From Pseudoips prasinana (Eukaryota; Arthropoda; Insecta; Lepidoptera; Nolidae), in contig OX621252.1 of NCBI GenBank assembly GCA_951640165.1, positions 2,574,501 to 2,638,500 on the forward strand: DNA of 64,000 nt. The letters run 5' to 3'. The notes below the pieces were generated by a model. The model saw nothing but the letters and a program-made list of their open reading frames with translations. It searched no databases and was not told the DNA's origin. The position numbers and the translations under genes are program-made. Shown piece by piece: positions 22,131 through 61,529 of the stretch (within the stretch, counting starts at the first letter, position 1; each line of letters starts with the position of its first letter).

Positions 22131-22412
22131 CGTCATTGTCAAGTAAAGTCCGTCACAGTCAAGTCATACATAGTCCTTGTCCAACCCCAGTAAAGCAGTG
22201 GAGACTTTACTAGAGGCTTTTATGGAGTTTTGGTTACAACATGGGAAATCACAATTCACGGCAATATCGCACTTTCCTCCACTTGTGTACGTTGTCGAAG
22301 ATGTTATGTCTAAAAATCCACCATATTTACACATAAAACCTCCAATTTACACCAGTTTTTGAAAATAAAACATAACCTCGATGCGTCTTTTTCCGCGTTG
22401 GCGCCAAAACTC
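22131..22412 (+). repeat. unclassified repeat B, copy 1
   Basis: About 280 bp collinear with 44831-45123, sharing tatggagttttgg, gggaaatcacaattcacgg, cgttgtcgaagatg and ttttccgcgttg. No coding signal, and no ends resembling a known element. Confidence 0.6.
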
Positions 22413-22669
22413 ACTGGCATTCCAAATTCACACGTGTTGCCAACAAGTATTGAAGACAATTGAACAGCGCGTTGTTTGCGCGTGTACTATCTCCATCTGG
22501 GGTTACCCTTGCCTCCCGTGCCGTATCTGTCCATCGATAGCGGTGGACACTGCACAATACGTATGCTTTACCGCTAGCAAACTCTCATAGGATCATATTT
22601 CTAAATCAATTTCAACTCGACATCATTTTAAACTTCATGCTTGGGTTGTATATTAATCAGTAATAATAA

Positions 22670-23175
22670 TAATATCCTGGGACATTATTTACACACGGCC
22701 ATCTGATCCCAAACTAAGCATAGCTTGTACTATAGAAACCAGATAACTGACGATCACCGTAGCCTAGTTGGTAGTGCTCCTGCCTACGAAGCTGGTGGTC
22801 CTGGGTTCGAATCCCGGTAAATGCAAATATTTGTGTGATGAGCACGAATATTTGCATGGATGTTTTCTATGAATATAAGTATTTATCTATCTATATAAGT
22901 ATGTATATCGTCGCCTGGTACCCATAGTACAAGCTTTGCTTAGTTTGGGGCTAGGATGATCTGTGTGACATTGTCCCTAGATATATTAAGATATTAAGAT
23001 ATACTGCATATACTACTTTTCTTTTGTAAATACATACTAATATAGATAATTACACCCAGACACAGGACAAACAAACATGTTGATGCACACAAATATCTGT
23101 CATGGGTGGGAATCGAATCCACGACCTCCAGCGTGAAAAACAAGCATTTGCCAACCACGCCACCAGGCCGGTCAA
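22670..23175 (-). mobile_element. SINE family 2, split by a nested SINE family 1
   Basis: The tail half is 22670-22751 and the head half is about 22991-23175. Together they are collinear with the intact family 2 copies. A family 1 SINE in the opposite orientation occupies the gap, so family 1 inserted later. Confidence 0.75.
22752..22990 (+). mobile_element. SINE family 1, nested copy
   Basis: Full family 1 structure, from gatcaccgtagcctagttgg to ttgtccctagatat, inserted in the family 2 SINE. Confidence 0.8.
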
Positions 23176-23259
23176 AAAAACCAACCCGAACTAAGCACCG
23201 TAGTCGTGACAGGAACATCTTAGACGATCAAAACGAGAAGATCAAGCCTAACCTAGAAT

Positions 23260-23335
23260 ATCATCATTACCATATCAGTAGAATGACGTCCACTGCTGGA
23301 CAAAGGCCTCCCCAAAAGATGTCCTCAATAGAGTT
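23260..23335 (-). mobile_element. RTE 3'-end fragment
   Basis: gacgtccactgctggacaaa followed by ggcctcccc matches the terminal coding region and tail of the RTE at 6431-8880. Confidence 0.65.
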
Positions 23336-23790
23336 GTATCGATAATTTCGAGGGATGCCTCACTTGGTACACGGGTTGGCGATCGCAGTATGATGGTAGT
23401 ACACAGAGATATTGCTGTCCTTCTCTCTGGAAGATATTCTCTCGGGTTGACTTCTACACACCCACGGGATTAGATGGTGATATTCTGAGAGACTGCCTCT
23501 CTGACTCAAGAGTTTTTCGAGGACAGAACTAAACAGTAAGACAGTGTGCAATATAAAAAATAATTAAATTATAATATGTTAAAGTAAACAGTATAAATAT
23601 AATGATAACATAATAGTAAAGGTATATATAAATATAACAATATATATAACCTACGATTAATTAAATAGTTTGTAAGTCATTTTATATTAAAATTGTATTG
23701 CTGCGCCCTAACAGGGTATCATGTATGTACCTCTACATTCTGTAACACCTATGTATCACTCATGATCGCAATAAATATTTGTATTTGTTA

Positions 23791-24111
23791 CTAGCTGTGC
23801 CCCGCGGTTTTACCCGCGTTGACTTTTATAAATTATCACAGCTCCTACCTCGTAGGTGATAGCGTGATAATATGTAGCCTATATGTTGACCCGACCTTTT
23901 AGTAATATTCATGCAAAATTTTAAGTAAATACATGCAATCGTTTTTGAGTTTAGCCCGGACATACATACAGACAAACAGATAAACAGACAAAAATTCTAA
24001 AAACTATATTTTTGGCTTCGATATCGATTATAGATCACGCCTCAAGTATCCTTTAAAAAAAATATTCAATGTACAGTTTACACTTTCTTACGATTTTATT
24101 ATATGTATAGA
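23791..24111 (-). mobile_element. non-autonomous Helitron-like element (family 1)
   Basis: The minus strand begins TCTATACATATAATAAAATC and ends GGGGCACAGCTAG, with host A and T on either side. Same family as 4301-4595. Confidence 0.8.
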
Positions 24112-24228
24112 TTCTTGGCCGTCATCCACACAACATGAACTTAACCTAGAAAAAGTTTATGTTATTACAAACTCTAGTGAAATCGTTCACAATCCGATAT
24201 ACCTGATATACCTATCGTAGTTAAGGTA

Positions 24229-24604
24229 ACTGTCTCGTGAATCTAGCGGTAGCGTGTTCAGCCGCAGAGAACGAGGTTGCGGTTTCAAATCCCAGGTCGG
24301 GCCAAAAGCGATTCTGGAACGTCTCTGTAAAAAGAAAAAAAATCTGAACATCAGCCCGAAGTATGGGTGTTGGCGGTATTATACCCCCGTGCCTCGGAGA
24401 GCACGTAAAGCCGTCGGTCCTGTACCTGACCCTTTACCGGTCGTGTCGGTAGGCGTCCCATCGGATCATGAGAGTGATGGAATAGAAAGTGCTCCTGTGT
24501 TTGCGCACACACTTGAGCACTATAATATTTCCCGCGCAGGTGGCTTATCTCTGTTGAGACTGGCCGCCGTGGCCGAAATTCGGCTAGGAGGACATTATTA
24601 TAAC
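24229..24604 (+). mobile_element. tRNA-headed SINE (family 3)
   Basis: The tRNA-like head has gaatctagcggtagcg (box A region) and ggtttcaaatccc (box B region). The body reads tggcggtattatacccccgt and the tail contains gactggccgccgtggccgaa. Matches 50768-51147 throughout. Confidence 0.8.
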
Positions 24605-24781
24605 TGACGGGCGAGACTACAGCTGCGAACCCGCCGCACTACCAACCTACGATCCTTTGTTTGCATTCCTACCGACAAACTGCCCTCTCGCTTCCTCAAT
24701 CGGACGAGAGGCTTACGTTTTCGCGTAAAGTAACGGTTGCACGAAACGTCCACGAAATCAACATGTAAAATACCCAAAGCA

Positions 24782-25037
24782 ATATAATAATAATAATATC
24801 TAGGGACAATCTCACACAGATCATCCTAGCCCCAAACTAAGCAAAGCTTGTACTATGGGTACCAGGCGACGATATACATACTTATATAGATAGATAAATA
24901 CTTATATACATAGAAAACATCCATGACTCAGAAACAAATATTCGTGCTCATCACACAAATATTTGCACTTACCGGGATTCGAACCCAGGACCACCAGCTT
25001 CGTAGGCAGGAGCACTACCAACTAGGCTATGGTGACA
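24782..25037 (-). mobile_element. SINE family 1, minus-strand copy
   Basis: Full length: tail at 24790 onward (ctagggacaatctcacacag) and tRNA-like head with ggattcgaacccaggacc ending near 25037. Confidence 0.85.
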
Positions 25038-25234
25038 GTCAATATATAGTTGTTCTGAGTCTGGATGTATTTCATTTTTTTTTCATTTTCATTTTACTTC
25101 AGTCGTGTGATTTAAAGCACACTCGTTTGTTTATTGTCCTTGCAGAGTAAAAGAACGCTATGCTATACTTCACTTTAAAACTGTGCCTCACTATTAAAAC
25201 TGGTACTGACGAAATTTAAACCTAAATCTAAGCT

Positions 25235-25410
25235 CCGGCGGGTCCCGAACCAGTATCCTCTGCCAATCCGGGGTAGGCGCTCTGCGTTAAGCTACAAACG
25301 ATACACACTGCCAGATTCCGTTCAGGATTCCTTTGCTAATACTGTTTCGGAAGATGTTGGTGTTATCTTCACAGTTTACTGATATGTTTACAGTTGTATC
25401 AGTCGGACAT
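25235..25410 (-). mobile_element. linear relative of the tRNA-like unit at 19721-20164
   Basis: Shares ccggcgggtc, ccaatccggggtaggcgctc and tgcgttaagctac, plus a following stretch with atatgtttacagttgtatcagtcgg that matches 19955-19975 inverted. Confidence 0.6.
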
Positions 25411-25424
25411 TAAAATTGTAAGTA

Positions 25425-27478
25425 AGTAAGTAAATTATTTATTTGCGTAAAACATGGTATACATTGATGTTAATATTATTACAGTAGCTCAACATGTTTC
25501 GCTAAGATATAACATAGCATGCAAAAATTTATATTTTGACAAAAGGAATCAACATCTCACATCCATAAAATCTTTTAAACTGTAAAAATTACATTCAATA
25601 AGCCACTTGTGTAATTCTATCTTAAATTTTCTCGAGTTCAATATTTTAAAACGACTTGGTATTTTGTTATAAATACGTACGCACATTGCAAGGCAGTTTT
25701 TGTTGTATTTCGCAAGTCTTGGCAAATCACTTAATACCAGTTTATGAGGATCTCGTCTGTTTCTGGGATTTACATCATTTGCTGATTTAAATAAATGTTT
25801 GTTGTTAACTACAAATATACATACCTCATATATATACAGACATGGTAGAGGTAGCAGACCAAACCTCCTGAACATTGGTCTACATGAGTCATCAGGTTTA
25901 ATGCCACTTATTGCTCTGATGCACTTTTTTTGTGCGATGAATGCTCTATCCATATTGGTACCATTACCCCACATTACGAGACCATATCGCAGTAGCGACT
26001 CAACATAAGCGTAGTATGACATAATTGCAGTTTTTATGTTAGTTACGTTTTTAACTTGCTTCAGTGCGTATACAAATTTATTGATTCGAGTGCTTACATT
26101 ATCTACATGTTCTTTCCAGTTAAAATCTTTGTCTATTATTACGCCTAAAAACCTGGTATGGGTTGTCTCTTCAATTTTATTAATATTAAGTTTTATATTG
26201 TTTTTATTATTATTTGATTGATTAAATTGAATGTAAACGGATTTATCTAAATTTATTTTTAATTTATTCATGTCAAGCCAAAGCAGTAATTTGTCTATTG
26301 TATTATTTATGTCAAACTCATGGTCAGTCTTGTTTTTCTTTTTATCTGATGTCACTATGATTGATATATCGTCGGCAAATAATATGCATTTATGATTGGT
26401 TATTTTTATGATGTCATTAATATATAAAAGAAACAATATTGGACCAAGCACGCTTCCTTGCGGAACGCCACATTTATTTTGCTTATATTCTGATGAGTAT
26501 GGTATCATATCTTTATTACTGTTCATTTTACTAATAATGACACGTTGCTGTCTATTGCCTAAATAGGATGATATCCATTCAAGTGCAGGTCCTCTAATCC
26601 CAATAGTCTCTAGTTTATCCGACAATATGCTGTGCGACACAAAATCGAAGGCTTTTGATAAATCAAAAAAAAGTCCCGTAGTCAGATGATTATTATTAAT
26701 ATTTGAAAGTACTGCCTTCATAAGAGAGTAAATAGCTAATGATGTGGATTTTTTTTTTGAAATCCATACTGTTCAGTACTTATTATTTGGAATTTATTGC
26801 AAAATTCTATTAGCCTTTTATACATACATTTCTCATAAATTTTTGAAAAAATAGGTATCAATGTAATTGGACGGTAATTACTAATATCACTTTTATCTCT
26901 TTTTTTAAATAACGGCTTAATAATTGATAATTTTAACCTATCGGGAAATGTTCCTGCTGCAAAAGACATGTTTATTAAATGGGTTAAAATACTAGTCAAT
27001 TCCTTACAACAAGGTTTTATGATTTTAGTACTAATTTCGTCATAGCCCTCTGATCTAGTGTTGGACAGTGACATTATTTCAAGGCGCACTTCGTTTTCTG
27101 ACATTGGTTTAAGAAACATTGAGTTGACATGTCTATTTTGCCTATAATTTTGAACAGCTGGATTTTGCGGTGACGTTTGCGTCAAATTCACGTAATAATT
27201 ATTTAATGTAGAAGCTATTTCTACAGGGTCTGTAACTACAATACCATTTAATTTTATTGCATCTATATTATCTTTAGGGTTGGTATTTTTATTTATTTCA
27301 TTTTTGATGACAGTCCAAGTGGCTTTACATTTGTTATCTTGTGTTTCAATATATTTTATGTTCGCATTCTTTTTTGAGCTGTAAATACATTTTTTAAGCA
27401 TATAGGAATATTTTTTATATATTAATTTAATAGAATTATTTTTGTTTTTATAAAATTCATAGCGTAATTTCGCTTAGT
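25425..27478 (-). mobile_element. 5'-truncated jockey/CR1-type non-LTR retrotransposon
   Basis: An RT-coding region ends at 25549, followed by a short 3' UTR and a (TTAC)n tail (25420-25435 on the plus strand as gtaa repeats). Coding similarity fades at about 27478, implying 5' truncation; the endonuclease is absent. Confidence 0.8.
25549..27472 (-). pseudogene. jockey/CR1-type reverse transcriptase, one frameshift
   Basis: The first part (27472 down to about 26736) holds SEGYDEISTKIIK, FPDRLKLSIIKPLFKK and SNYRPITLIPIFSK. The second (26745 to 25549) holds TGLFFDLSKAFD, GVPQGSVLGPILFLLYIND, the catalytic LFADD near 26380-26369 and a C-terminus with RYGLVMWGN. The frame changes at a run of ten A (complement of 26749-26758); eight or eleven would restore continuity. 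Few other lesions are visible, so the copy is fairly young. Confidence 0.85.
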
Positions 27479-27717
27479 TTTGCAACTTTGTCTAAGACCT
27501 ACCTAAGTAAATTAAGTTATTCCGTATAAATTATACATTTAAGTGGAATGGTAATCTTTTTACCCTACCGTGCAGTGCATGACTTGGCAGCTACTGAGAA
27601 ACACTGCAAGAAAACCCAGTAGGAATCCTTTTTTAAATAAAATTTTGCTTAATATTAATTACCTATTTTTTATGTGTGTTGACATAGAAGAAACCCTAAA
27701 CTTATTTGATTTGTGAA

Positions 27718-27775
27718 CTCGTATATACGTAAATATGTCAAACTTATTTGATTGACATATTTACGTATATACGAG
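27718..27775. repeat. perfect 24-bp hairpin
   Basis: Arms 27718-27741 and 27752-27775 are exact inverted copies (ctcgtatatacgtaaatatg...) around a 10-base loop acttatttga. The loop sequence recurs just upstream (aaacttatttgatt). Confidence 0.8.
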
Positions 27776-27984
27776 AAAGTCTTACCTTATTTTACCACCC
27801 TCTATTTAAAGTTGGCTGAACTTAATATTGTTTTAGTTCTCATCTTCAATTTCAAATATGTTCTATTTATTAGCGTTTGAATCGTTTATGAAACTGTTAC
27901 GCGCCTATAAGCTTAATAGTCAGCAACCAATCCAAAGGCATGCCCTATAGGTTGGCTAACTGTTAAAGTCAATATAAAAAAAGA

Positions 27985-28053
27985 AGCGAATACTAAAAAC
28001 ATTTTTCAGAAAAGATAAGGTCTCTTTTCTAAGAAATGTTGTTAGTATTCGCT
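27985..28053. ncRNA. candidate pre-miRNA hairpin
   Basis: Arms of 31 nt (27985-28015, 28023-28053) pair with about three mismatches around a 7-nt loop (taaggtc). The right arm reads aagaaatgttgttagtattc. Weaker pairing seems to extend beyond the stem base. The size and internal mismatches suit an animal miRNA precursor. I do not recognise a named miRNA, and a decayed MITE is possible. Confidence 0.35.
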
Positions 28054-28059
28054 CTATCT

Positions 28060-31000
28060 ATTATATCTTTCAGTCTACACCAAATAAAACGAGGAATTCT
28101 CATTACATCACTTACTGACACAAATCCGCATTTACCAAAATAAGGAATTGAAGAGGCCAATAGTTTCCAATTCACCCCTCACCTGCCAGTTGGACTTAAT
28201 CCAGCATTTTATTAACGATTCTAACGAGACGCACGTGACGCGTTACCTTTGTTCTATTAAAATTACTGTTCCAAAGTAAAATACCAACATTTTATCTTGG
28301 AACCAGACAAAAACTTACCTTAAGTCAAAGTATTAAGCTTACATTTTGAGTGAATAAAACTGACACGTAAGCTTTTTCAGGGCCAAAACCCGTTACATTA
28401 TTATTTCGTTTTGGCGGGCCGTGACTGACGTGGAGTCGGTGTTGCCATGCGGAATAAACTGTAATACGAGTTATGAGAGATTATGGGGTAATCTGGGAAT
28501 ATTGAAGACAATAAGAATGAGCTTACGTTTGGAGGGGGCGGTGTAAGCGTTTGCTACTTTTATTGTGGGGCGTGATTTATTGAAAGATTGGTATTTTTGT
28601 GAATTAGTTATCTGTTTAAGCGGGTAATATAAGGGGTTAAGCTCTTACTCTGAGATATAAATAATTTGTTACAACTTCCAGAGCTTATAGTTATTTGAAT
28701 AAATCCGTATTTACCTACACTTATGATGGTCTTTAATAAATCTGATTGGTCTTTAGCTTTTTGACCTCTAGACACTCATCGCTGTACCCCAAGCGCTAAG
28801 CCACTAATTGACTCCTCTATCGCGTATTTATTTCTTGTTATGGACACCATTTTATTCGTGACATTAGCGTACAGGGTAAGTTTTTGTAACAATGGCGTCC
28901 AAAAGGTTAATTTTGAAATTAAAGCCTTTCTCAATTCCCAAGTAATAATATACCATATATGAATTGAAGCTCGTCAAGTTCATTCGAGAATCTGATTCGC
29001 TAGTCAGCTCTTTAAATATTATTTATCTGAGTTTATCCGTTATTAATTATCTAGCTGAATTATTTGTAAAAAGCCTGTATAATTATAAGTGACCGCATAA
29101 GGTGATGAAACTGTAATATAGTTATAAGGGAGGGATATTTATTTACTTGTATAAATTATTGCATTGTTTTTGAAACATGTGATTAGGCGGAACCTACACT
29201 AACTTCTATTTGTTTCTTATATCAGGCCCAATACCGCCCTTACACTTTATAAATAGCCAGAATACCTAAAATAATAAAATATATATTCTATTTCCTCAAA
29301 TCACCGTTGTTACGGATATAAGATAAAATTTTATAGATGAGGGATAAAGGGATACCTCAGAAAGTTCGTTGTAAGCATTCTCTCTTTGAAGCGAATACTT
29401 GAGTTAACAAGTGGTATAGGTACGCAGATAGAAATGTCTGTTCCCATAGCACGTGACCCATGACTCCGACATCCCACTTCAGCACTCCAACATCAAAGGA
29501 TTTACAAAGTTCTCGAATAAAAGTCAAAATAAAACTCATTAATTTTATTAATTTTATAAATCGAAATTCATTACACCTTCCTCCTTCATTATAGTTACAA
29601 ATTCCTTCTCATTATTACTATTATTTATAATTATTATAATAGTTATTAACTCCCCCTATCACCTACAAATGATACATCGACCTAATTTTTCAGAACATAT
29701 AAATTAAGTTTGAAAAACATTAATTACAACGGGCAACTCTCTTTTGTTACAACTGACGAATTAATCTAATTTTAATTAAATTCTTATTGCTATTATTTCA
29801 TTGTTTATTTGAGCGGGAAAATCCGCCAATTTATCGCGGTGTTTCAGCTCGTCTAGCCGAAAATCTCTACAAACAATTCTTATTTACATTTCGGAATTAC
29901 TCAGTTTTATGGGCTGGGTAGAAATTAAAAAAGAGAATTTAAGTACATTTTTAAAGGTTCTTAATTTAAATTTAGAATGGACTGATATTAAAGTGAAAAA
30001 GTTACGACCCGAAATTGTTCTAAGCTTAAAACATTAAGTATTGCTTAGTGACAATAACAAAAATTATGGAAGAAATCAGAAAAAAAGATAAATGTAACGT
30101 TTTACAATCAATTCGTTGTCTGTTTATTGAAAGATTTATGGAATTAATTAACCTGTAAAGTATTCTAAATATAACAGGAATAAAACATCCCATATGGAAA
30201 AAAACGAACTAAAAATCAAGTTATTTAGTTTAAACTTAGCTGATTATAGGTAGGCACAATAATTTCGTAATTAATACTGTATAGATATTAATAATACTTA
30301 ACAGTATTAATATAGATTTAAAATATATATTTCATACACCACGGTATGACTTGACGAAGAAACTTAATAATGATATTCGGTTAGAAAAACAATTTCGGTG
30401 CTTTTTCAAATATTATCCATAGTTTAAATAGAAATATAGATAAATCAGCCAAGTTAAAACCTTAAAGATTGCACAAGGGATGATTTCCCTTTAACAGCTC
30501 ATGGTGCTACGAGCAATAATATTATAGCTACACCAGTGAAATGGATAAATTAACATAACAGTTAGATCATAATATATCGTATTGTTATTATATTATGAAT
30601 TTTAAAATAACACAATTGAACGTGAGTGTTGTAACAGAGGTTGATAGATAATATAATGTTGTTCTTTTTTAAATAATTAAACCTGTAATAATTATACCAA
30701 GTACATATGTATTACATTACAAGTGAAAAAATGATTTTATAGGTAAAGATGTGTCTTTTTGGAATATATATTTATTAATACTTTTTTTATAATATATGTA
30801 AAAAGAACTTTTAAATAAAGATATGAGTGGCAGTAATTAATTTGGGACTAAATGGATTGATGCGACCACTTCTTTAGGCCCGTTTTCGCTAAGACGTGAA
30901 TGTACGTGAACCGTTACGCTCGATGTCACGCTGAGTCAAGTTTACTCTATTAGCCATTAAGTAATTGGGTTGGTGACGCACTGAATCCTGTGTATAAGGC

Positions 31001-31080
31001 TACAGTCGTCTTCAGACTCGTTTACTATCCGATAAGTTATAAGTTTTCACCTCAGTTGTGCGGTCACAAGCACGCACCAA
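28060..31080. other. mostly single-copy AT-rich DNA downstream of scro, no gene recognised
   Basis: No exon, transposon or RNA gene could be supported. A less AT-rich stretch at 28190-28560 (with tggcgggccgtgactgacgtg) stands out mildly. Confidence 0.4.
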
Positions 31081-31081
31081 T

Positions 31082-31265
31082 TTTAATATTATAAATGCGA
31101 AAGTTTGTGAGTGTGTGACTGTGTGAGTGTGTATGTTTGTTATTTCTTCACGTCCAAACGGCTGGAGCGATTTTAATAAAATTTGGTATAGAGTTAGCTG
31201 ATACCCTAGATTAACACATAGGCTATAATTAATAAAGTTTAATGTGGGTAAAACCGCGGGGCAAG
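31082..31265 (+). mobile_element. Helitron-like element fragment (family 4)
   Basis: taatattataaatgcgaaag...gtaaaaccgcggggca matches 42097-42289. The terminal CTAG is lost here. Confidence 0.6.
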
Positions 31266-31848
31266 TGTTTCATATTTTAATGAAATATTTTAAATGTCGG
31301 TATGTCGAATTTAATTTCACTTGTGTAGTCATAAAAAGCTATATACATTAGTATCTACACACGCAAACACTGATTTCTGTTAAATTATGTACTATTCACA
31401 CAACAATTAGCTACTTTATCAGTTATTTACAGTAAGGTACCTACATCGGATCGAGAATTATTCACCGCCATTTTATATTAGGTAAGTATGTATTGCTTGT
31501 ATTTTACTTGTTTGGTCTCATTGTGAAATAAATATTGACCAAGTCATATGGAATTTATTCAAAAACTTGTTTAAGGAAAAAAGATAACTTGTATTCAATT
31601 TAAGACATTGTTGACTAAATATAAATATGAGTTACTTGTAGGACAGAACAAGAGTAGTCGAAGGAATACTCGTAAAAAACCATTATTTACTAGATTTTGA
31701 AGTGGTGAATGAAACACTGTTTTAAGATTAAGCAAAACAATTGAGTTGGTGAGCATCAAAATAGCGGATATAATGTTACAATTACCTGCAATGTATTTTA
31801 TGTAAAATATATGTAAGTACATGATTAGTTACCTGTATTAGTTTTATT

Positions 31849-31910
31849 TTACTGGCTCGATCTTGTAAACATAATGGTTAAGCTGTTTACAGGATCAAGA
31901 TATTTAGTAA
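31849..31910. ncRNA. candidate small hairpin RNA or hairpin repeat
   Basis: Arms ttact...tcgatcttgtaaaca and tgtttacaggatcaaga...agtaa pair with bulges over about 25 nt around a 12-nt loop. The precursor-like size suggests an RNA, but support is weak. Confidence 0.2.
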
Positions 31911-32392
31911 GATAAAGAAACTTACTTAATCTTTTAAGATCAATAGTATCTTCAATTTCAAACAAATATAAAAACATTTAATGGTTATTCATTGATAGAT
32001 TTATTAGAGTATATTTATAGGGTGAGAGGGTGAGCACCCGATAACTTCTGATAGAAATCCCTGAATGTTAGCATTATTCTTCTATAATTTAAAACGGTTT
32101 GTCAATAACATTCAATTGGGATGGTAAATAAATAATGTATGGGGAATGTTATTTTTAACCTTTTAGAAGTAACATTATACTCTCTGATTTAACTTTAAGT
32201 TTGGTGTTAAGTTCGTTTTATGATTTTTTTTAATGATCCGCCAGGTACAAAGCTTCCACAGTAAGTAACATATTATTCCAATTATTCTGATGCACACCTT
32301 TATTGTTTAAAATACAAAAATAACATCGACCACCAGTAAATTTAAGTTTGGCACTCTTTACAATACAAACCTGACCGACTAAATATTTTGTA

Positions 32393-32515
32393 GTACACAC
32401 GGCTACATATCAAGCTATACATTTCAAATATAAGCTGACCTGTCATTGTATGTAAATCCTAAACAACGCAAGATCAGCTTATACTGGAAATATATAGACG
32501 TGTAGCCGTGTGTAC
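32393..32515. mobile_element. 123-bp foldback MITE near the scro 3' end
   Basis: The ends gtacacacggctaca and the inverse form a long imperfect hairpin. A TA target with inverted repeat CACACGGCTACA would fit a Tc1/mariner-type MITE. I see no second copy here. Confidence 0.6.
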
Positions 32516-32630
32516 ATATAACCTGCAAAATATTCAAACCATTTCAATGTATCGATTACTGTAAAACAACACGGAGTCTATTAAAAATTCTACAAAAAAC
32601 TTAAATTAAAAAAATATTTTTATCTTCAGG

Positions 32631-32636
32631 TTTATT
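32631..32636 (-). promoter_or_regulatory. scro: candidate polyadenylation signal for scro
   Basis: The minus strand reads AATAAA about 530 bases after the scro stop. Another AATAAA lies at 32304-32299. Either could end the transcript; choosing between them needs transcript 3' ends. Confidence 0.3.
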
Positions 32637-33167
32637 TGTCAGTAAAAAAAATATCACAAAGACTCAATTCAAATCCTCACGTGTGCTTAACTAAAACTAT
32701 ACCTAAATTATTTACACTTTACCCTCCTCCTGTAATCGGCGATTACCGCAATGTCACTTCACATACAACACTTTGAAAATTCACTATGTTTTTTTTAATC
32801 CAAGTTCATATATGCTGCCACCAGCGACGCTTTATCCGAGACAGTGTTCTTAAAGGAGATTCGTGGTTTGATTTTTCAATGGGAATAATTATGTAGAATA
32901 AAATGTGAATGGTATTCCATAAAAAATATATTAAATATGAAAATTAATTAAGTAAATTAATTTTCCCCTAAATATTGGGAAACAATTTTTCACTTGCCAC
33001 ACTATTTTAACTTTTTCGCAAACAAGGCACCAATTGTAATATATTCTGACAAATATTTTGAAAAATGTTAATTTGGTTTGAAAAAATTGGCAAACCACGT
33101 CCCTTTAATTTCAATCGAAATACATCTCCTCCTTGAACATTGTCTCATGATAAAGCTGTGGGAACTT

Positions 33168-60485
<27,318 letters not shown>

Positions 60486-60657
60486 CTGGAAACTAAAGCA
60501 GCCGCTCAGATGCGCATACTTGGAAACACTACTATTAACATAACACATTAATATACTGGTACAATACCTCCCGGCTTTCCTTACCGATAATGCAATCCAT
60601 CCAACGCTTGTATGGAAGGATTCTTATGCAATAAGACGTCCAATTTATATAAAACAT

Positions 60658-60869
60658 ATAGTAATCACAAACTAAGCAGAGCTTGTACTATGGAAACCAG
60701 ATAACATGATATACTACATATACTAATTGTCTTTTGTAAATACATACTTATACAGATAATTACACTCAGACTCACGACAAACAGACATTTTCAAGCACAC
60801 AAATATCTGCCCTGGGTGGGAATCGAACCCACGACCTTCGGGGTCTAAGGCAACTACCAATCCAACCAT
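60658..60869 (-). mobile_element. SINE family 2, minus strand
   Basis: Tail part missing; body and head present (gggaatcgaacccacgacct on the plus strand). Lies just upstream of the first recognised scro exon. Confidence 0.75.
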
Positions 60870-61379
60870 CAAAAGTAAGAATTTTATAATATTGTCGAAG
60901 TAAAAACATAGAATTAAAATGGTTTATTGGATTTAATAATTACAATTTACAAGATTATGATGCTGCCACAAAAAGTTATAAAATTAATTCAAAACAATAA
61001 TAGATAGACAAGAATAAAGAATACTATAAATAAGTACAAATATTCATAGCTCTAAGTATGTTGTGTGATTATATTCACTATATTTAGAAAATTCAAACTA
61101 AAGTGATTTCTCATATGTAAGAGTTTTTAACTATCCTGTATTGTTATTTTTACACACAATAATAGAGAGTGGTTTATTTTTATAGAGTTTTAGACTTAAC
61201 AGAATTTTATACTTTGGGCAATTCTTGTTGTGATTGTATATAAGTTAGACGAGTAGCAAGAATTTTATAGAATTGCAAATAAAACTAGTAGTTGAATGTA
61301 AATAAGCCGAATCATTATCAAAAATTTTGTTGAGTGCGAGACTACAGAGTATGATACCGACAAATTAATTTAATTATTA

Positions 61380-61510
61380 AGCGTATCTGAGCTTCGGAAG
61401 GCACGTTAAACTTTCGGTCCCGGTTGTTGTGGTTAAGCTACAGTTGTTAAACAATATCAAAGACTTATGGGTGGCTTAAACAACTCTGACAGCAGGGTAA
61501 CATACGATTA
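61380..61510 (+). mobile_element. 5S-headed SINE, body only
   Basis: ctgagcttcggaaggcacg...gcttaaacaactctgacag matches the second half of 57271-57520. The 5S-like head is absent. Confidence 0.55.
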
Positions 61511-61529
61511 AGAAAGAATGGCAAAAAAT

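Noticed and set aside
24254..24607. 117-codon plus-strand frame
   Set aside because: Lies wholly in a family 3 SINE.
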